Shown: positions 1 through 8,002 of the stretch, one piece after another
Layout of the letters: every line of letters begins with the position of its first letter
How positions within the stretch are numbered: the stretch's first letter is position 1
NCBI GenBank assembly: GCA_900467685.1
Contig: UBQX01000029.1
Span: 124,001 to 188,000 of the forward strand
DNA: 64,000 nt
Direction of reading: 5' to 3'
Origin: Hyphomicrobiales bacterium
GTDB lineage: Bacteria > Pseudomonadota > Alphaproteobacteria > Rhizobiales > Rhizobiaceae
Position numbers and translations under genes: made by a program
The notes under the pieces: model-generated
What the model was told of the DNA's origin: nothing
The model's input: the letters and a program-made list of their open reading frames with translations, nothing else
Database searches by the model: none

Positions 1-743
1 TATCGCTGGCGATCGTGCTGGGACTGGGCGTCTTGATCGGCCTGCTGCACGGATGGCTGGTCACCCGGCTTCACCTCCAGCCATTCGTCGTCACGCTCTG
101 CGGTCTCCTGATCTACCGTGGCGTGGCCCGCTTCTACACCAGGGATGGAACGGCGGGGTTCAGCTTCGGATCGGACTTCCCAATGCTCGAACACATCGTT
201 GCCGGGCGCACGGCCGGGATACCGCATTCGGTCCTCGCCTTTGGCCTGGCCGCGGTCATCGCATGGTTCATCCTGCATCGCACGGTGTTCGGCCGCCATC
301 TCTTCGCGGTCGGCAAAAACGAAGTGGCGGCGCGCTATGCGGGGATCGACACCCGCCGGGTGATCGTGTCCGCTTACGTGCTCTGCATTTTCCTCACCGC
401 CGTCTCGGCCGTCTTCTTCGCGATGTACACACGCTCGGTCCAGCCGGCGTCGCACGGGAATTTCTACGAACTCTACGGGATCGCGGCCGCGGTGCTTGGC
501 GGTTTTTCCCTGCGCGGCGGCGAAGGGTCCATTGTCGGCGTGGTGCTCGGTGTCATCCTGCTTCAGGTTCTGCAGAACCTCGTCAATCTGCTGGGTATTC
601 CCTCGTCGCTGAACTTCGCCGTCATGGGCAGCGTCATCCTCGTCGGCGTGATCGCGGACACGCAGATCAGCGCCTACCGGGAGCGGCGGCGGCATATGGC
701 AACAATGGCGGGCCTTGCGAAGCCGGCGGCGGACGCCGGCTGA
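1..743 (+). CDS. Sugar ABC transporter permease (RbsC-like), 5' end missing
   Basis: This is the C-terminal part of an inner-membrane permease of the ribose/monosaccharide ABC family (BPD_transp_2). The reading frame is open from the first base of the window, so the start codon lies outside. Visible features are several hydrophobic segments, the family-typical stretch GLLHGWLVTRLHLQPFVVTL near the beginning, and the closing QNLVNLLGIPSSLNF motif near residues 190-204 of the visible part. About 240 residues are present against roughly 320-340 for the family, so about a quarter is missing. Partner ATPase and binding-protein genes are not visible and probably lie upstream. The sugar cannot be named from the permease alone. 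Confidence 0.9.
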   Translation, partial: SLAIVLGLGVLIGLLHGWLVTRLHLQPFVVTLCGLLIYRGVARFYTRDGTAGFSFGSDFPMLEHIVAGRTAGIPHSVLAFGLAAVIAWFILHRTVFGRHLFAVGKNEVAARYAGIDTRRVIVSAYVLCIFLTAVSAVFFAMYTRSVQPASHGNFYELYGIAAAVLGGFSLRGGEGSIVGVVLGVILLQVLQNLVNLLGIPSSLNFAVMGSVILVGVIADTQISAYRERRRHMATMAGLAKPAADAG

Positions 744-865
744 GCGTTTCTCTATGTCGGTAGACTCCGTTCGACGGTGGCAGGCCGGGCGAGGCGGGAC
801 ATTGACTGAGGGCCGATCTGCTGACGGATGCGGACCGTCCAGAGGCATTTGAGTGCGGCCTCGTC

Positions 866-2239
866 CTAAGACCTGCCGTCTCCGGGACGAGACGCTGAGG
901 ACGTCGTGGCGATCGGGATGGTGACTTCCGCCTCGAAGCCGCTCGAGCGGCCGCGTGCCGGCGAAAGGAGCCGGAGTGATCCGTCTGTCCGCTCGCAGAT
1001 GGTCCGGACGATTGCCAGCCCCAGCCCGCTGCCCTCGTTTGTCTTGCCACCGCGCTCGAAACGATCTTCCAGCCGGGCCAGCAAGTCTGGCGGAATGGTG
1101 GTGGCCTCGTTGACGACACGCAGGACGCCGGTTTCATCGAACGAAACGTCAATGGGCTTCCCCGGTGCCCCGTGTCGTAGGGCATTCTCGATCAGATTGC
1201 GGACGAGGATTCCGAAGATGTCCGGGTCCATGTCGGAAAGGACCGGGGAACCGGGTCTCGAGAGCGCAATCTCCGCGTCGCCGGCCAGATGTCTGATGTC
1301 GCCGACCACGATGTCGAGAACCGGACGAAGATCGCCAGCCACATCCTTGCGCATTTGTCCGCCCTCGACACGAGCAAGCTGCATCAGTTTCTCGGACAGC
1401 CGGGCCAGGCGTTTCAAGGTTGCTTCGATCTCGCCCGCGCGCCGGCGCACGTTTTCGTCGGAGGTTTCACTTCGCAGGCGTTGGGACTGCGCTATGGCAC
1501 CGGCCAGCGGTGTGCGCAATTCATGCGCGGCGTTGGCGGCAAAGGTCCGCTCGGCTTCGAATGCTGCGCGCAATCTCGTCAGGAGCTGATTGAGCTCGGC
1601 CACGGCGGGTTCGAGTTCGGCCGGCGGGGCATGTTCGACAGCGATGGGCGACAGGTCATAGGCGCCACGGGCAGCAAGCGCGCCGCTGAGTTCCCGCACC
1701 GGTGTCAGGCTGCGGCGCACGGCAAAGGCGATGCCGAGGAGGCTGAGCGGGATCATCGCAACGAGGGGAAGGCCGAGAGAGAGCTGCATCCGCCAGGCGA
1801 GCTGCTGTCTGTGTGCGAGGGGTTCGGCCACGGTGATCGTGATGCTGCCGCGCAGGGCCTCTTCGCTGTAGAAGCGATAGTTGCGATCCTCGCTGAAGCC
1901 GACCCCCGCAAAAGCCGGGAAAATGGAGGCGTCTGCCTTATGCGATTGCAGCAGAACCTTGCCGTCAGCATTGCGCACCACATAGGTGAAGAACTCGTCA
2001 TGCGCCCGCACGCTTGCCATTTCCTGCGGCGCCGCATCGTCGTCCTCGCGCCCCAGAATGTCGATCACGGCAACGGGCAGGATGCGCTGGGCGGTTTCCT
2101 GAAGGGCGGAGTCGAATTCCATCCCCATTTCTCGCGCCGTCAGCGCGGAGGTCAGCGTCGCCACGCCGATCCAGAGCAGGGCGATCAGGAGCCCCAGCCC
2201 GATCGAAAGCCGTGCCTGCAGCGAGCGAAGGCGCATCAT
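866..2239 (-). CDS. Sensor histidine kinase (QseC/PmrB-like)
   Basis: Inner-membrane sensor kinase of 457 residues that would autophosphorylate on His and pass phosphate to the regulator encoded just upstream. TM1 is at about residues 11-33 and TM2 at 153-174, enclosing a periplasmic sensor of about 120 residues, followed by HAMP. The H-box AAHELRTPLAG carries H239, and the C-terminal ATPase has N-box NLIENALRHG and G-box EGSGLGLAIVR. The start overlaps the response regulator stop as ATGA, so the two are translationally coupled. The system is divergent from a cluster of exported PepSY/flavin proteins, which suggests these as its targets. The signal is unknown; metals or redox stress are guesses based on His/Asp-rich neighbours. 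Confidence 0.93.
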   Translation of the reverse strand: MMRLRSLQARLSIGLGLLIALLWIGVATLTSALTAREMGMEFDSALQETAQRILPVAVIDILGREDDDAAPQEMASVRAHDEFFTYVVRNADGKVLLQSHKADASIFPAFAGVGFSEDRNYRFYSEEALRGSITITVAEPLAHRQQLAWRMQLSLGLPLVAMIPLSLLGIAFAVRRSLTPVRELSGALAARGAYDLSPIAVEHAPPAELEPAVAELNQLLTRLRAAFEAERTFAANAAHELRTPLAGAIAQSQRLRSETSDENVRRRAGEIEATLKRLARLSEKLMQLARVEGGQMRKDVAGDLRPVLDIVVGDIRHLAGDAEIALSRPGSPVLSDMDPDIFGILVRNLIENALRHGAPGKPIDVSFDETGVLRVVNEATTIPPDLLARLEDRFERGGKTNEGSGLGLAIVRTICERTDGSLRLLSPARGRSSGFEAEVTIPIATTSSASRPGDGRS

Positions 2240-2895
2240 GGCGAACCGAGGCGGTAGCCGAGCCCCCGCTCCGTCGAGATGATGGTCTGGCCGAGTTTCT
2301 TGCGCAGACGGCTGACGTGAACCTCGATCGTGTTGCTTTCAACCTCGTTGTTGAATGAGTACAGGCTCTCCTCCAGCTGCCCCTTGGTCAGGAGCTGTCC
2401 CGGACGCTGCAGGAAGGTTTCGAAGAGAACCCATTCACGCGCGGTCAGCTGGACGGGCTTGCCATCCCGGTAAACGCTGCGTGCTGCCAGATCGACCTCT
2501 AGCGGTCCGATCACCACCAGCGGATTGGGATTGCCGCTATAGCGCCGGGCAACGGATCTGATGCGCGCCGACAGTTCGGCCAGATCGAAGGGTTTGACGA
2601 GATAGTCATCTGCACCTGCGTTCAACCCCTCGATCCGGTCGGACACCTGGTCGAGGGCGGTCAGGATGATCACCGGGGTCACGTCGCCTCGTGTTCGCAA
2701 CGCCTTTAAGAAGGTGATCCCGCGCCCATCCGGCAGCATCAGGTCGAGCAGGATGAGATCATAGCTTACGGTTGCCAGCGCATCGCCGGCTGCATCGAGC
2801 CGCGTGACCCAGTCGGCCCCATGACCGTCCGCGACGATCTGGTCGCGTATGGCGGCACCCAGCACCGTGTCGTCTTCAATCAGCAGGACTCTCAT
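2236..2895 (-). CDS. OmpR-family response regulator (QseB/PmrA-like)
   Basis: 219-residue transcription factor with an N-terminal receiver domain (acidic pocket EDD at residues 8-10, phospho-acceptor D51 in LLDLMLPDG, conserved K near residue 101 in VKPFD) and a C-terminal winged helix (about residues 125-219, ending RGLGYRL). It is the first gene of a two-gene operon with the kinase. The gap to the divergent PepSY gene contains 11-bp direct repeats of GGCTTCAGGTC at 2970-2991. An 11-bp period is what OmpR-family dimers recognise, so auto-regulation and control of the flavin cluster are likely. Confidence 0.93.
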   Translation of the reverse strand: MRVLLIEDDTVLGAAIRDQIVADGHGADWVTRLDAAGDALATVSYDLILLDLMLPDGRGITFLKALRTRGDVTPVIILTALDQVSDRIEGLNAGADDYLVKPFDLAELSARIRSVARRYSGNPNPLVVIGPLEVDLAARSVYRDGKPVQLTAREWVLFETFLQRPGQLLTKGQLEESLYSFNNEVESNTIEVHVSRLRKKLGQTIISTERGLGYRLGSP

Positions 2896-2946
2896 GCCGC
2901 ATCCCTTGGTTCTTCTGAACCTCCTTATGTATCATCCGGCTGATCC

Positions 2947-2991
2947 GAACCTGAAGCGAGCGGGGCCCCGGCTTCAGGTCGGCTTCAGGTC
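2947..2991. promoter_or_regulatory. Candidate response-regulator binding site (direct plus inverted repeats)
   Basis: Two adjacent copies of GGCTTCAGGTC (2970-2980 and 2981-2991) follow an inverted copy GAACCTGAAGC (2947-2957). They lie between the divergent two-component operon and the PepSY gene. The exact 11-bp period fits tandem OmpR/PhoB-type binding. Binding is inferred, not shown. Confidence 0.6.
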
Positions 2992-3037
2992 CGCCGACTA
3001 AAGGAGGACCGGTAAACCCTTTCGATGGAATGAGATC

Positions 3038-3355
3038 ATGCCGAAGGCCGCCGCATTTGCCGCCCTGATCCTCGCCTTCGGCCTTTCTGGTCGGGCAATG
3101 GCCGATGACGAATGCTGGGCCCCGATGACGGATTGGCAGCCGCGCCAGGCCGTTGAAACGCTTGCGCAAAAGCAGGGTTGGGCGGTTCGGCGCATTACGG
3201 TTCACGAAGGGTGCTACAGGGTCTTCGGTCACGACCAGTCCGGCCGGGACATTCGCATCACGCTCAATCCCGTCACGCTGGAAATCCTGAATGATCATGA
3301 GCGCGGCGATCATGAAGCCGACGGTCATGGCGAGAACAAGCACCGGCACGACTGA
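3038..3355 (+). CDS. Small exported PepSY-domain protein with His-rich tail
   Basis: 105-residue protein with a signal peptide (residues 1-22, cleavage after RAMA) and one PepSY domain whose hallmark residues are visible (GW..RRI.VHEGCYRVFG, then RDIRITLNPVTLEIL). Two Cys residues (in DDECW and EGCY) could form a disulphide. The last 18 residues are rich in His and Asp/Glu (NDHERGDHEADGHGENKH), which suggests metal binding. Similar small PepSY proteins often sit beside PmrAB/QseBC-like systems. It is divergent from the two-component operon and follows its repeat-containing promoter. The exact function of such proteins is not established. Confidence 0.8.
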   Translation: MPKAAAFAALILAFGLSGRAMADDECWAPMTDWQPRQAVETLAQKQGWAVRRITVHEGCYRVFGHDQSGRDIRITLNPVTLEILNDHERGDHEADGHGENKHRHD

Positions 3356-3471
3356 CCTCTCCTGACGGCCACTCTCCCGAATTCGCCTCCGGTATGTCGC
3401 CTTCCGCCTGCCGCACCGCCGGGAGGAGGATGTAGTGCATGCGCGCATTGCCCCACCGTCGGCTCGCTGTT

Positions 3472-3541
3472 TCCTGACGGCTGCCTGAAGCAAATTTTCC
3501 TCCGCCGTCATCGAAGCCTCAGCTTGGCCGCGCAAAACCTG
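3472..3541 (+). promoter_or_regulatory. Upstream control region, copy A
   Basis: About 70 bp upstream of the Asp-rich gene that matches, with few changes and one single-base indel, the region at 3971-4040 in front of the DUF2271 gene. Shared blocks are TCCTGACG, CTGAAGC, CCTCC, CGAA-CCTCAGCTT and GCGCAA. The CTGAAGC block is the inverse of the GCTTCAG unit at 2970. It is probably a duplicated promoter/operator for the same response regulator. Confidence 0.55.
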
Positions 3542-3567
3542 CGGGTCACGATGCCAAGGAGCTTTCC

Positions 3568-3903
3568 ATGACCCGCAAATACAAGTTGATCGGCCTGACG
3601 GCGGCGCTTGCGACAGCCGTCGCGCTGCCGGCGCTGGCCGCCTACTCGCTCACGGATCAGTCCCGCCGGACCGGCGAGGTTGAGACAGAACAAACATCCC
3701 GCCCGCACGCCTTGATGCTTGCAGACAATGATGGCAGCCATGGCCAGTCTCACGATCGACATCACTCCGATGATGACGAAGACGACGATGATGACGATGG
3801 TGGAAGCGCCCGTTCGATGCCTGCGCCTGCGCCCACGGGCGAGCCCCCGGCGAACGGCCTTTTCAACAAGGGCTCCAGCAAACCGCAGGTTCAGGTGAAC
3901 TGA
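3568..3903 (+). CDS. Exported Asp/His-rich small protein, unknown function
   Basis: 111 residues. A signal peptide is clear (residues 1-25, MTRKYKLIGLTAALATAVAL then PALAAYS). The centre (about residues 50-78) carries HGQSHDRHHS followed by a run of acidic residues (DDDEDDDDDD). The C-terminus is Pro/Gly/Ser-rich and probably disordered. No domain is recognised. Such His/Asp stretches commonly bind divalent metals, but this is inference. An SD-like AAGGAG lies upstream of the ATG. Its promoter region is a near-copy of that of the next gene, so it is likely co-regulated with the flavin cluster. Confidence 0.7.
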   Translation: MTRKYKLIGLTAALATAVALPALAAYSLTDQSRRTGEVETEQTSRPHALMLADNDGSHGQSHDRHHSDDDEDDDDDDGGSARSMPAPAPTGEPPANGLFNKGSSKPQVQVN

Positions 3904-3970
3904 ACCCGCGGGGAAGCGGCGGCCCAATCCAGACCCGCATGGGCGGCCGCTTCCTTCACTTTCGCTGCCT

Positions 3971-4040
3971 TCCTGACGACAGGCTGAAGCGCATTCGCCT
4001 CCCCGCGTCAGCGAAACCTCAGCTTCGCAGCGCAACACTT
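3971..4040 (+). promoter_or_regulatory. Upstream control region, copy B
   Basis: Near-copy of 3472-3541, here just upstream of the DUF2271-flavoreductase-apbE operon. The conserved blocks and the CTGAAGC unit match copy A, which suggests both genes answer to the same regulator. Confidence 0.55.
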
Positions 4041-4061
4041 CCCCCGACCCAAATACAGGAG

Positions 4062-4538
4062 ATGGACATGAAAAGACTGCTGACCGTCCTGGCGATGACC
4101 ACTGCGCTGACCGTTCCAGGCCTTGCGCTGGCCGGCCAGGTGACGTTGACCACCACCATGACGAAATATGGCGGCAACAATGCCTATGTCGTGATGTATG
4201 TCACGGATGCGCAGGGCAAATATGCCGGGACGCTCTGGATGGCTGGTGGACGCGCCAAGTATTACCGCCACCTGACGGACTGGTATCGCGCCACCGGTGG
4301 AAATTCCTCCGAAATCAGCGGCATCACCGGTGCCAGCGTCGGCTCCGGACGGGAACTGAAGGTGACGCTCGATCTCGCCGACGCGCTGTTTGACGCTGGC
4401 TATGAGTTGCACATCGATTCCGCCGTCGAAGACATGCGTGAAAGCCCCTCCGAAGTGAAGGTGCCGCTGACGAAGGCGGGGGCTGGAAAGCCGGTCCGCG
4501 GATCGCGCTACATCGCCAATTTCCAGTATCAGATGTGA
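4062..4538 (+). CDS. DUF2271 periplasmic protein, possible flavin-carrying partner
   Basis: 158-residue exported protein. The ATG at 4062 is chosen because it follows AGGAG and begins a proper signal peptide (MDMKRLLTVLAMTTALTVPG, cleavage after LALA); the frame is open further upstream but without signal-peptide character. The rest matches the DUF2271 pattern: a beta-rich start (QVTLTTTMTKYGGNNAYVVM), the central WMAGGRAKYYRHLTDWYR, and the C-terminal RGSRYIANFQYQM. Residues 86-92 read SGITGAS, resembling the (S/T)GA(T/S) element to which ApbE attaches FMN in other proteins. It is first in an operon with the PepSY flavoreductase and ApbE, so a role as an extracytoplasmic flavin or electron acceptor is plausible but not proven. 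Confidence 0.82.
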   Translation: MDMKRLLTVLAMTTALTVPGLALAGQVTLTTTMTKYGGNNAYVVMYVTDAQGKYAGTLWMAGGRAKYYRHLTDWYRATGGNSSEISGITGASVGSGRELKVTLDLADALFDAGYELHIDSAVEDMRESPSEVKVPLTKAGAGKPVRGSRYIANFQYQM

Positions 4539-4550
4539 TCGGGTTCCGTC

Positions 4551-6761
4551 ATGCTGCGCTTCATTCACCGCTGGCCCGGGCTGCTTGCTACGATCCTTCT
4601 GATCTGCGTTTCGCTGAGCGGCGCTGCGCTCTCCGTCTTCCCGGCGCTTGACAGTCTCTCGACGCCCGCGCAGGCGGAGCGCAATCTTGATGCTGCGACC
4701 GTCGCGGCCCGGATCCAGGCCACTCATCCGGGCGTGACGGAAATCCGCGTTTCGCCCGCAGGCCGGATCACGGCCTCCTGGTTTGACGAGAGCAATCAAT
4801 CGCAGTCCGCCGTTATCGACCCGGCAACCGGCGCCTCGGTGGGAGCCGTGGAAACACCGGCTTTCGAGCGCTGGCTGAAGAACCTTCACCGGTCTCTTTT
4901 CATGGGCGAGGCAGGACGCATGATCGCGGCTTTCGGCGCCCTGACAATGCTGATCCTTTCCGTGTCCGGTGTTTTCCTCGTCGTCCGCCGTGTCGGTGGA
5001 TGGCGGCGCTTCTTTTCGCCGCTCAAGGGTCCGACGGCCGGACGCATCCATGTCGAACTGGCGCGTTTCAGCGTCGCCGGGCTGCTTCTCTCGTCGCTGA
5101 CGGCGCTGTGGATGAGCGCATCCACATTCGGCCTGCTTCCCGAAAGCCCAGAAGGCCCAGCCATGCCCGCAGTCACGAGCGGTCGCACCGGCTATCCGCT
5201 TGCGGAGATGAATACGCTCAAGACCTTGCCCATCGACGCGTTGCGCGAACTGACCTTCCCCGCGGCCAGTGACGCAGGCGATTTCTTCACGCTCAAGACC
5301 ACCGAAGGCAGCGGCTATATCGATCAGGGCGACGGCAAATTGCTGGGCTGGGGCGACGCGAGTCCCTGGGATCGCATCGGCGATATGGTGATGATGCTGC
5401 ATACGGGGCGCGGGGCGGCATTGCTTGGGCTAATCCTCGGCGTCATGTCGCTTGGCGTGCCCGCAATGGCAATCACCGGCGCCGTCCAATGGTGGGCCGG
5501 CCGTAACGCACGACCGCGCGTCCGTGGCAATGCCGCTGCCGGTCGCGCCAGCACGGTCATCCTGGTCGGCAGCGAAGGCGGCACGACCTGGGGTTTCGCC
5601 GCCACGCTGCACGCCGCCCTGACCAAGGCCGGCGAACATGTCCATGTCGCTCCGTTGTCGACGTTCGAACCGGACCGATACGCTGCGGCAAGCCGGATCG
5701 TGATCATGGCGGCCACCTATGGCGATGGAGATGCCCCGGCCTCTGCGCGCAATTTTCTCGACCGGCTTGCGACGGCCACGCCCGTACCGACCATTCCAGT
5801 CGGCGTGCTTGGCTTCGGAGACCGCAGCTTCCCACATTTCTGTGGCTTCGCGCGCGAGATTGAAGCGCAGTTGGACAGAGCCGGCTGGAACCGGTTGCTT
5901 CCCTTCGACACCATTGACCGGCAATCGCCGCAGGATTTTGCCCGCTGGGGTCGCAACCTGGGTGTGGCACTCGGAATCCCGCTCGACCTGCATCATGCGC
6001 CGGTCGTGCCGCAACTGACCGGATTGACGCTGATTTCGCGTCGGGATTACGGCGCGGCCGTCCAGGCGCCTGCCGCCATACTTCGCTTTGCGGTTCCGCC
6101 ATCGACGATGTGGGACCGGCTGCTGGGCCGTGTTCCGCGCTTTGCGGCTGGCGATCTTGTCGGCATTGTTCCGCATGGGTCGAACACACCGCGCTTCTAT
6201 TCGCTGGCCTCCTCTTCGCGAGATGGCTTCGTGGAGATCTGCGTCCGCAAGCATCCCGGCGGGCTCTGCTCCACCCGCCTTGTCGATATGATGCCCGGCG
6301 ACAAGGTCCATGTCTTCTTCCGCAACAATCCGGGCTTCCGTCCGGCCAGGGGCAGAAAGCCGGTCGTGCTGATTGGCGCCGGTACCGGCATCGGACCGCT
6401 CGCGGGGTTCATCCGCGCCAATGATGCAAAGCGCCCCATGCACCTGTTCTTTGGTGCCCGGCATCCGTCGAGCGATGTCTTCTATGCACCCGAGATAGAC
6501 CGCTGGCTGAAGGAGGGCAGACTCTCCTCCGTCGAGACAGCCTTCTCGCGGACGGCAGCGCGAAGCTACGTCCAGGATGCCATGCGCCGGGATGCCCCGC
6601 GTCTTGCCGCGCTCATCGCCTCCGGAGCACAGATCATGGTGTGCGGCGGCGCGGACATGGCGGCGGGCGTCAAGGCGGTGCTGAGCGACATTCTCGCCCC
6701 TCTCAACCTGACGACTGCGAAGCTGAAAGCTGAAGGGCGCTATGCCGAAGATATCTACTGA
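4551..6761 (+). CDS. PepSY-TM / flavodoxin / FAD-NAD(P)H reductase fusion
   Basis: 736-residue membrane flavoprotein. The N-terminal half is a PepSY-associated membrane module with TM segments near residues 9-30, 122-147, 172-195 and 285-311 and a PepSY-like periplasmic loop after TM1. Residues about 330-475 form a flavodoxin-like FMN domain (TVILVGSEGGTTWGFA; MAATYGDGDAP; GFGDRSFPHFCGFA). Residues about 480-736 form a CysJ/FNR-type FAD and NAD(P)H module (RFYSLASSS; GGLCSTRL; LIGAGTGIGPLAGFIR; MVCGGADMAAGV). It should take electrons from NAD(P)H through FAD and FMN on the cytoplasmic side and send them across the membrane. It lies between the DUF2271 and apbE genes, overlapping the latter by 20 bp. 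Confidence 0.9.
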   Translation: MLRFIHRWPGLLATILLICVSLSGAALSVFPALDSLSTPAQAERNLDAATVAARIQATHPGVTEIRVSPAGRITASWFDESNQSQSAVIDPATGASVGAVETPAFERWLKNLHRSLFMGEAGRMIAAFGALTMLILSVSGVFLVVRRVGGWRRFFSPLKGPTAGRIHVELARFSVAGLLLSSLTALWMSASTFGLLPESPEGPAMPAVTSGRTGYPLAEMNTLKTLPIDALRELTFPAASDAGDFFTLKTTEGSGYIDQGDGKLLGWGDASPWDRIGDMVMMLHTGRGAALLGLILGVMSLGVPAMAITGAVQWWAGRNARPRVRGNAAAGRASTVILVGSEGGTTWGFAATLHAALTKAGEHVHVAPLSTFEPDRYAAASRIVIMAATYGDGDAPASARNFLDRLATATPVPTIPVGVLGFGDRSFPHFCGFAREIEAQLDRAGWNRLLPFDTIDRQSPQDFARWGRNLGVALGIPLDLHHAPVVPQLTGLTLISRRDYGAAVQAPAAILRFAVPPSTMWDRLLGRVPRFAAGDLVGIVPHGSNTPRFYSLASSSRDGFVEICVRKHPGGLCSTRLVDMMPGDKVHVFFRNNPGFRPARGRKPVVLIGAGTGIGPLAGFIRANDAKRPMHLFFGARHPSSDVFYAPEIDRWLKEGRLSSVETAFSRTAARSYVQDAMRRDAPRLAALIASGAQIMVCGGADMAAGVKAVLSDILAPLNLTTAKLKAEGRYAEDIY

Positions 6762-7653
6762 CCTCATCCGTCACGCGCTGAACGGACCGACCATGGGCAC
6801 CCGCTGGTCCGCGACATTCTTTGCGGACAAGCATGTGGACATTGACGGTCTTCAGGAGGCGTTTCAGGCATCCGTCGATGACGTGGATCTGCTCATGTCG
6901 ACATGGAAACCCGACAGTGCCCTCATGCGCTTCAACGCAGCTCCGGCGAATGTCTGGCTCAATCTGCCGGACCGCTTGCTGGAGGTGCTTGAGTTCGGTC
7001 TGGAGGTCGGTCGTCAGTCCGGGGGTGCCTTCGACATGGGTGTCGGCGATGCGGTCTCCGCCTGGGGCTTTGCCGCAGACTGTGCGGATCCGGACAGGAT
7101 AAAGACAGCACTGTCCGTTCGCCGCAAACCTGCCCATGAGATACTTGAAATTGATCGCCCGAAAGGCCTTGCGCGCAAGTCTGCTGCGATCCAGCTCGAC
7201 CTTTCGGGAATAGCGAAAGGTTACGGGGCCGATCGGCTCGCAGAGGTCGCCAGAGAGGCCGGCCTGGAGAGTGGTCTCTTCGCCATCGATGGAGAGCTTG
7301 TCGTCCTTGGAAAGCGGCCCGATGGCGGCGACTGGGCGGTGGCGGTCGAGAGCCCCGATTACGCGATGCGCAGCGCGCATTCCATTCTGGAACTGCACGA
7401 CGTGGCCGTCGCGACATCCGGCGATTATCGCCACTGGATCGATGTAAACGGACGGCGCCTGTCACATACGATGGACCCGCGACGCGGCGCCCCTCTGCTG
7501 GAAAGCCCTGCATCGGTGACGGTTCTGGCGTCCAGTTGCATGGCAGCCGACGCCTGGGCCACCGCCTTCATGGTGCTCGGCGAGGCGCAGAGCAAGCCGC
7601 TGGCACACAAGCTGGGACTTCAGGTTCTATATATCGAGAGAGCCGAGGCCTAG
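6742..7653 (+). CDS. apbE: FAD:protein FMN transferase (ApbE)
   Basis: 303-residue ApbE-family enzyme that moves FMN from FAD onto Thr/Ser of partner proteins. Motifs visible: GPTMGTRWSATFF at the start (family MGT), GGAFDMGVGDAV, the nucleotide region LDLSGIAKGYGAD, SHTMDPRRGAP, and the metal-binding ADAWATAF near residue 273. No signal peptide or lipobox is seen, unlike many periplasmic ApbE proteins, so either a membrane-proximal cytoplasmic location or an unusual export route must be considered. The start overlaps the end of the flavoreductase by 20 bp. Its likely clients are the DUF2271 protein and/or the flavoreductase. A strong terminator follows at 7701-7735. Confidence 0.93.
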   Translation: MPKISTDLIRHALNGPTMGTRWSATFFADKHVDIDGLQEAFQASVDDVDLLMSTWKPDSALMRFNAAPANVWLNLPDRLLEVLEFGLEVGRQSGGAFDMGVGDAVSAWGFAADCADPDRIKTALSVRRKPAHEILEIDRPKGLARKSAAIQLDLSGIAKGYGADRLAEVAREAGLESGLFAIDGELVVLGKRPDGGDWAVAVESPDYAMRSAHSILELHDVAVATSGDYRHWIDVNGRRLSHTMDPRRGAPLLESPASVTVLASSCMAADAWATAFMVLGEAQSKPLAHKLGLQVLYIERAEA

Positions 7654-7700
7654 TTTCTCTTCTCCAGCCATCAAAGCATGGCGATGGCGCGGCAATGGCG

Positions 7701-7735
7701 GGCTGAGCAGGGTCGAGGTCTGGCCCTGCTCAGCC
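7701..7735 (+). terminator. Stem-loop terminator after apbE
   Basis: Perfect 12-bp stem GGCTGAGCAGGG / CCCTGCTCAGCC (7701-7712 and 7724-7735) with an 11-nt loop, followed by TGATATTTTC. It closes the DUF2271-flavoreductase-apbE operon. Confidence 0.82.
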
Positions 7736-7750
7736 TGATATTTTCAGGAA

Positions 7751-7954
7751 TTGCCGATGTTTCAGCTGCCCCTCGCGTATTTCAGGCGGCGGCTCGGAGT
7801 GATCGACATGGCGTTGCTGAGCGTTATCCGGCGCTGGCATTTTCCAGAACAAATATCGCTTCGGGAGATTTGCCGCGGGACCGGTTTATGGAATGCCATC
7901 CGCGAATACCTGCGAGCCGGCGGCGTGGGAAACTGGTACCGTTCAATCCCATGA
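7751..7954 (+). pseudogene. IS21-family transposase (IstA) N-terminal remnant
   Basis: A 67-residue open frame whose middle part reads like the N-terminal HTH of IS21 IstA proteins: LLSVIRRWHFPEQISLREIC then RGTGLWNAIREYLRAGGV, compared with the family pattern SIREIARRTGLSRNTIRKYLR. The match breaks off after AGGV and the frame stops soon after; no catalytic domain, istB or IS ends are present. It is read as a decayed insertion-sequence scar between two convergent operons. The rest of the 350-bp gap holds two hairpins and no other gene that I can support. Confidence 0.6.
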
Positions 7955-7980
7955 AGGCAACGCCTGCCCTCATGGGATTG
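7944..7980 (-). terminator. Inverted repeat, probable terminator of the importer operon
   Basis: Perfect 11-bp arms CAATCCCATGA (7944-7954) and TCATGGGATTG (7970-7980) with a 15-nt loop, directly beyond the stop of the leftward phosphatase gene. There is no long T-run, so it may instead be a remnant of the neighbouring IS scar. Confidence 0.5.
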
Positions 7981-8002
7981 TTCAAACACATCGGTTCACG
8001 CT

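Noticed and set aside
4008-6767. Long minus-strand frames (4008-5402 and 5430-6767)
   Set aside because: Opposite the DUF2271, flavoreductase and apbE genes, which have clear domains; the minus frames have none.
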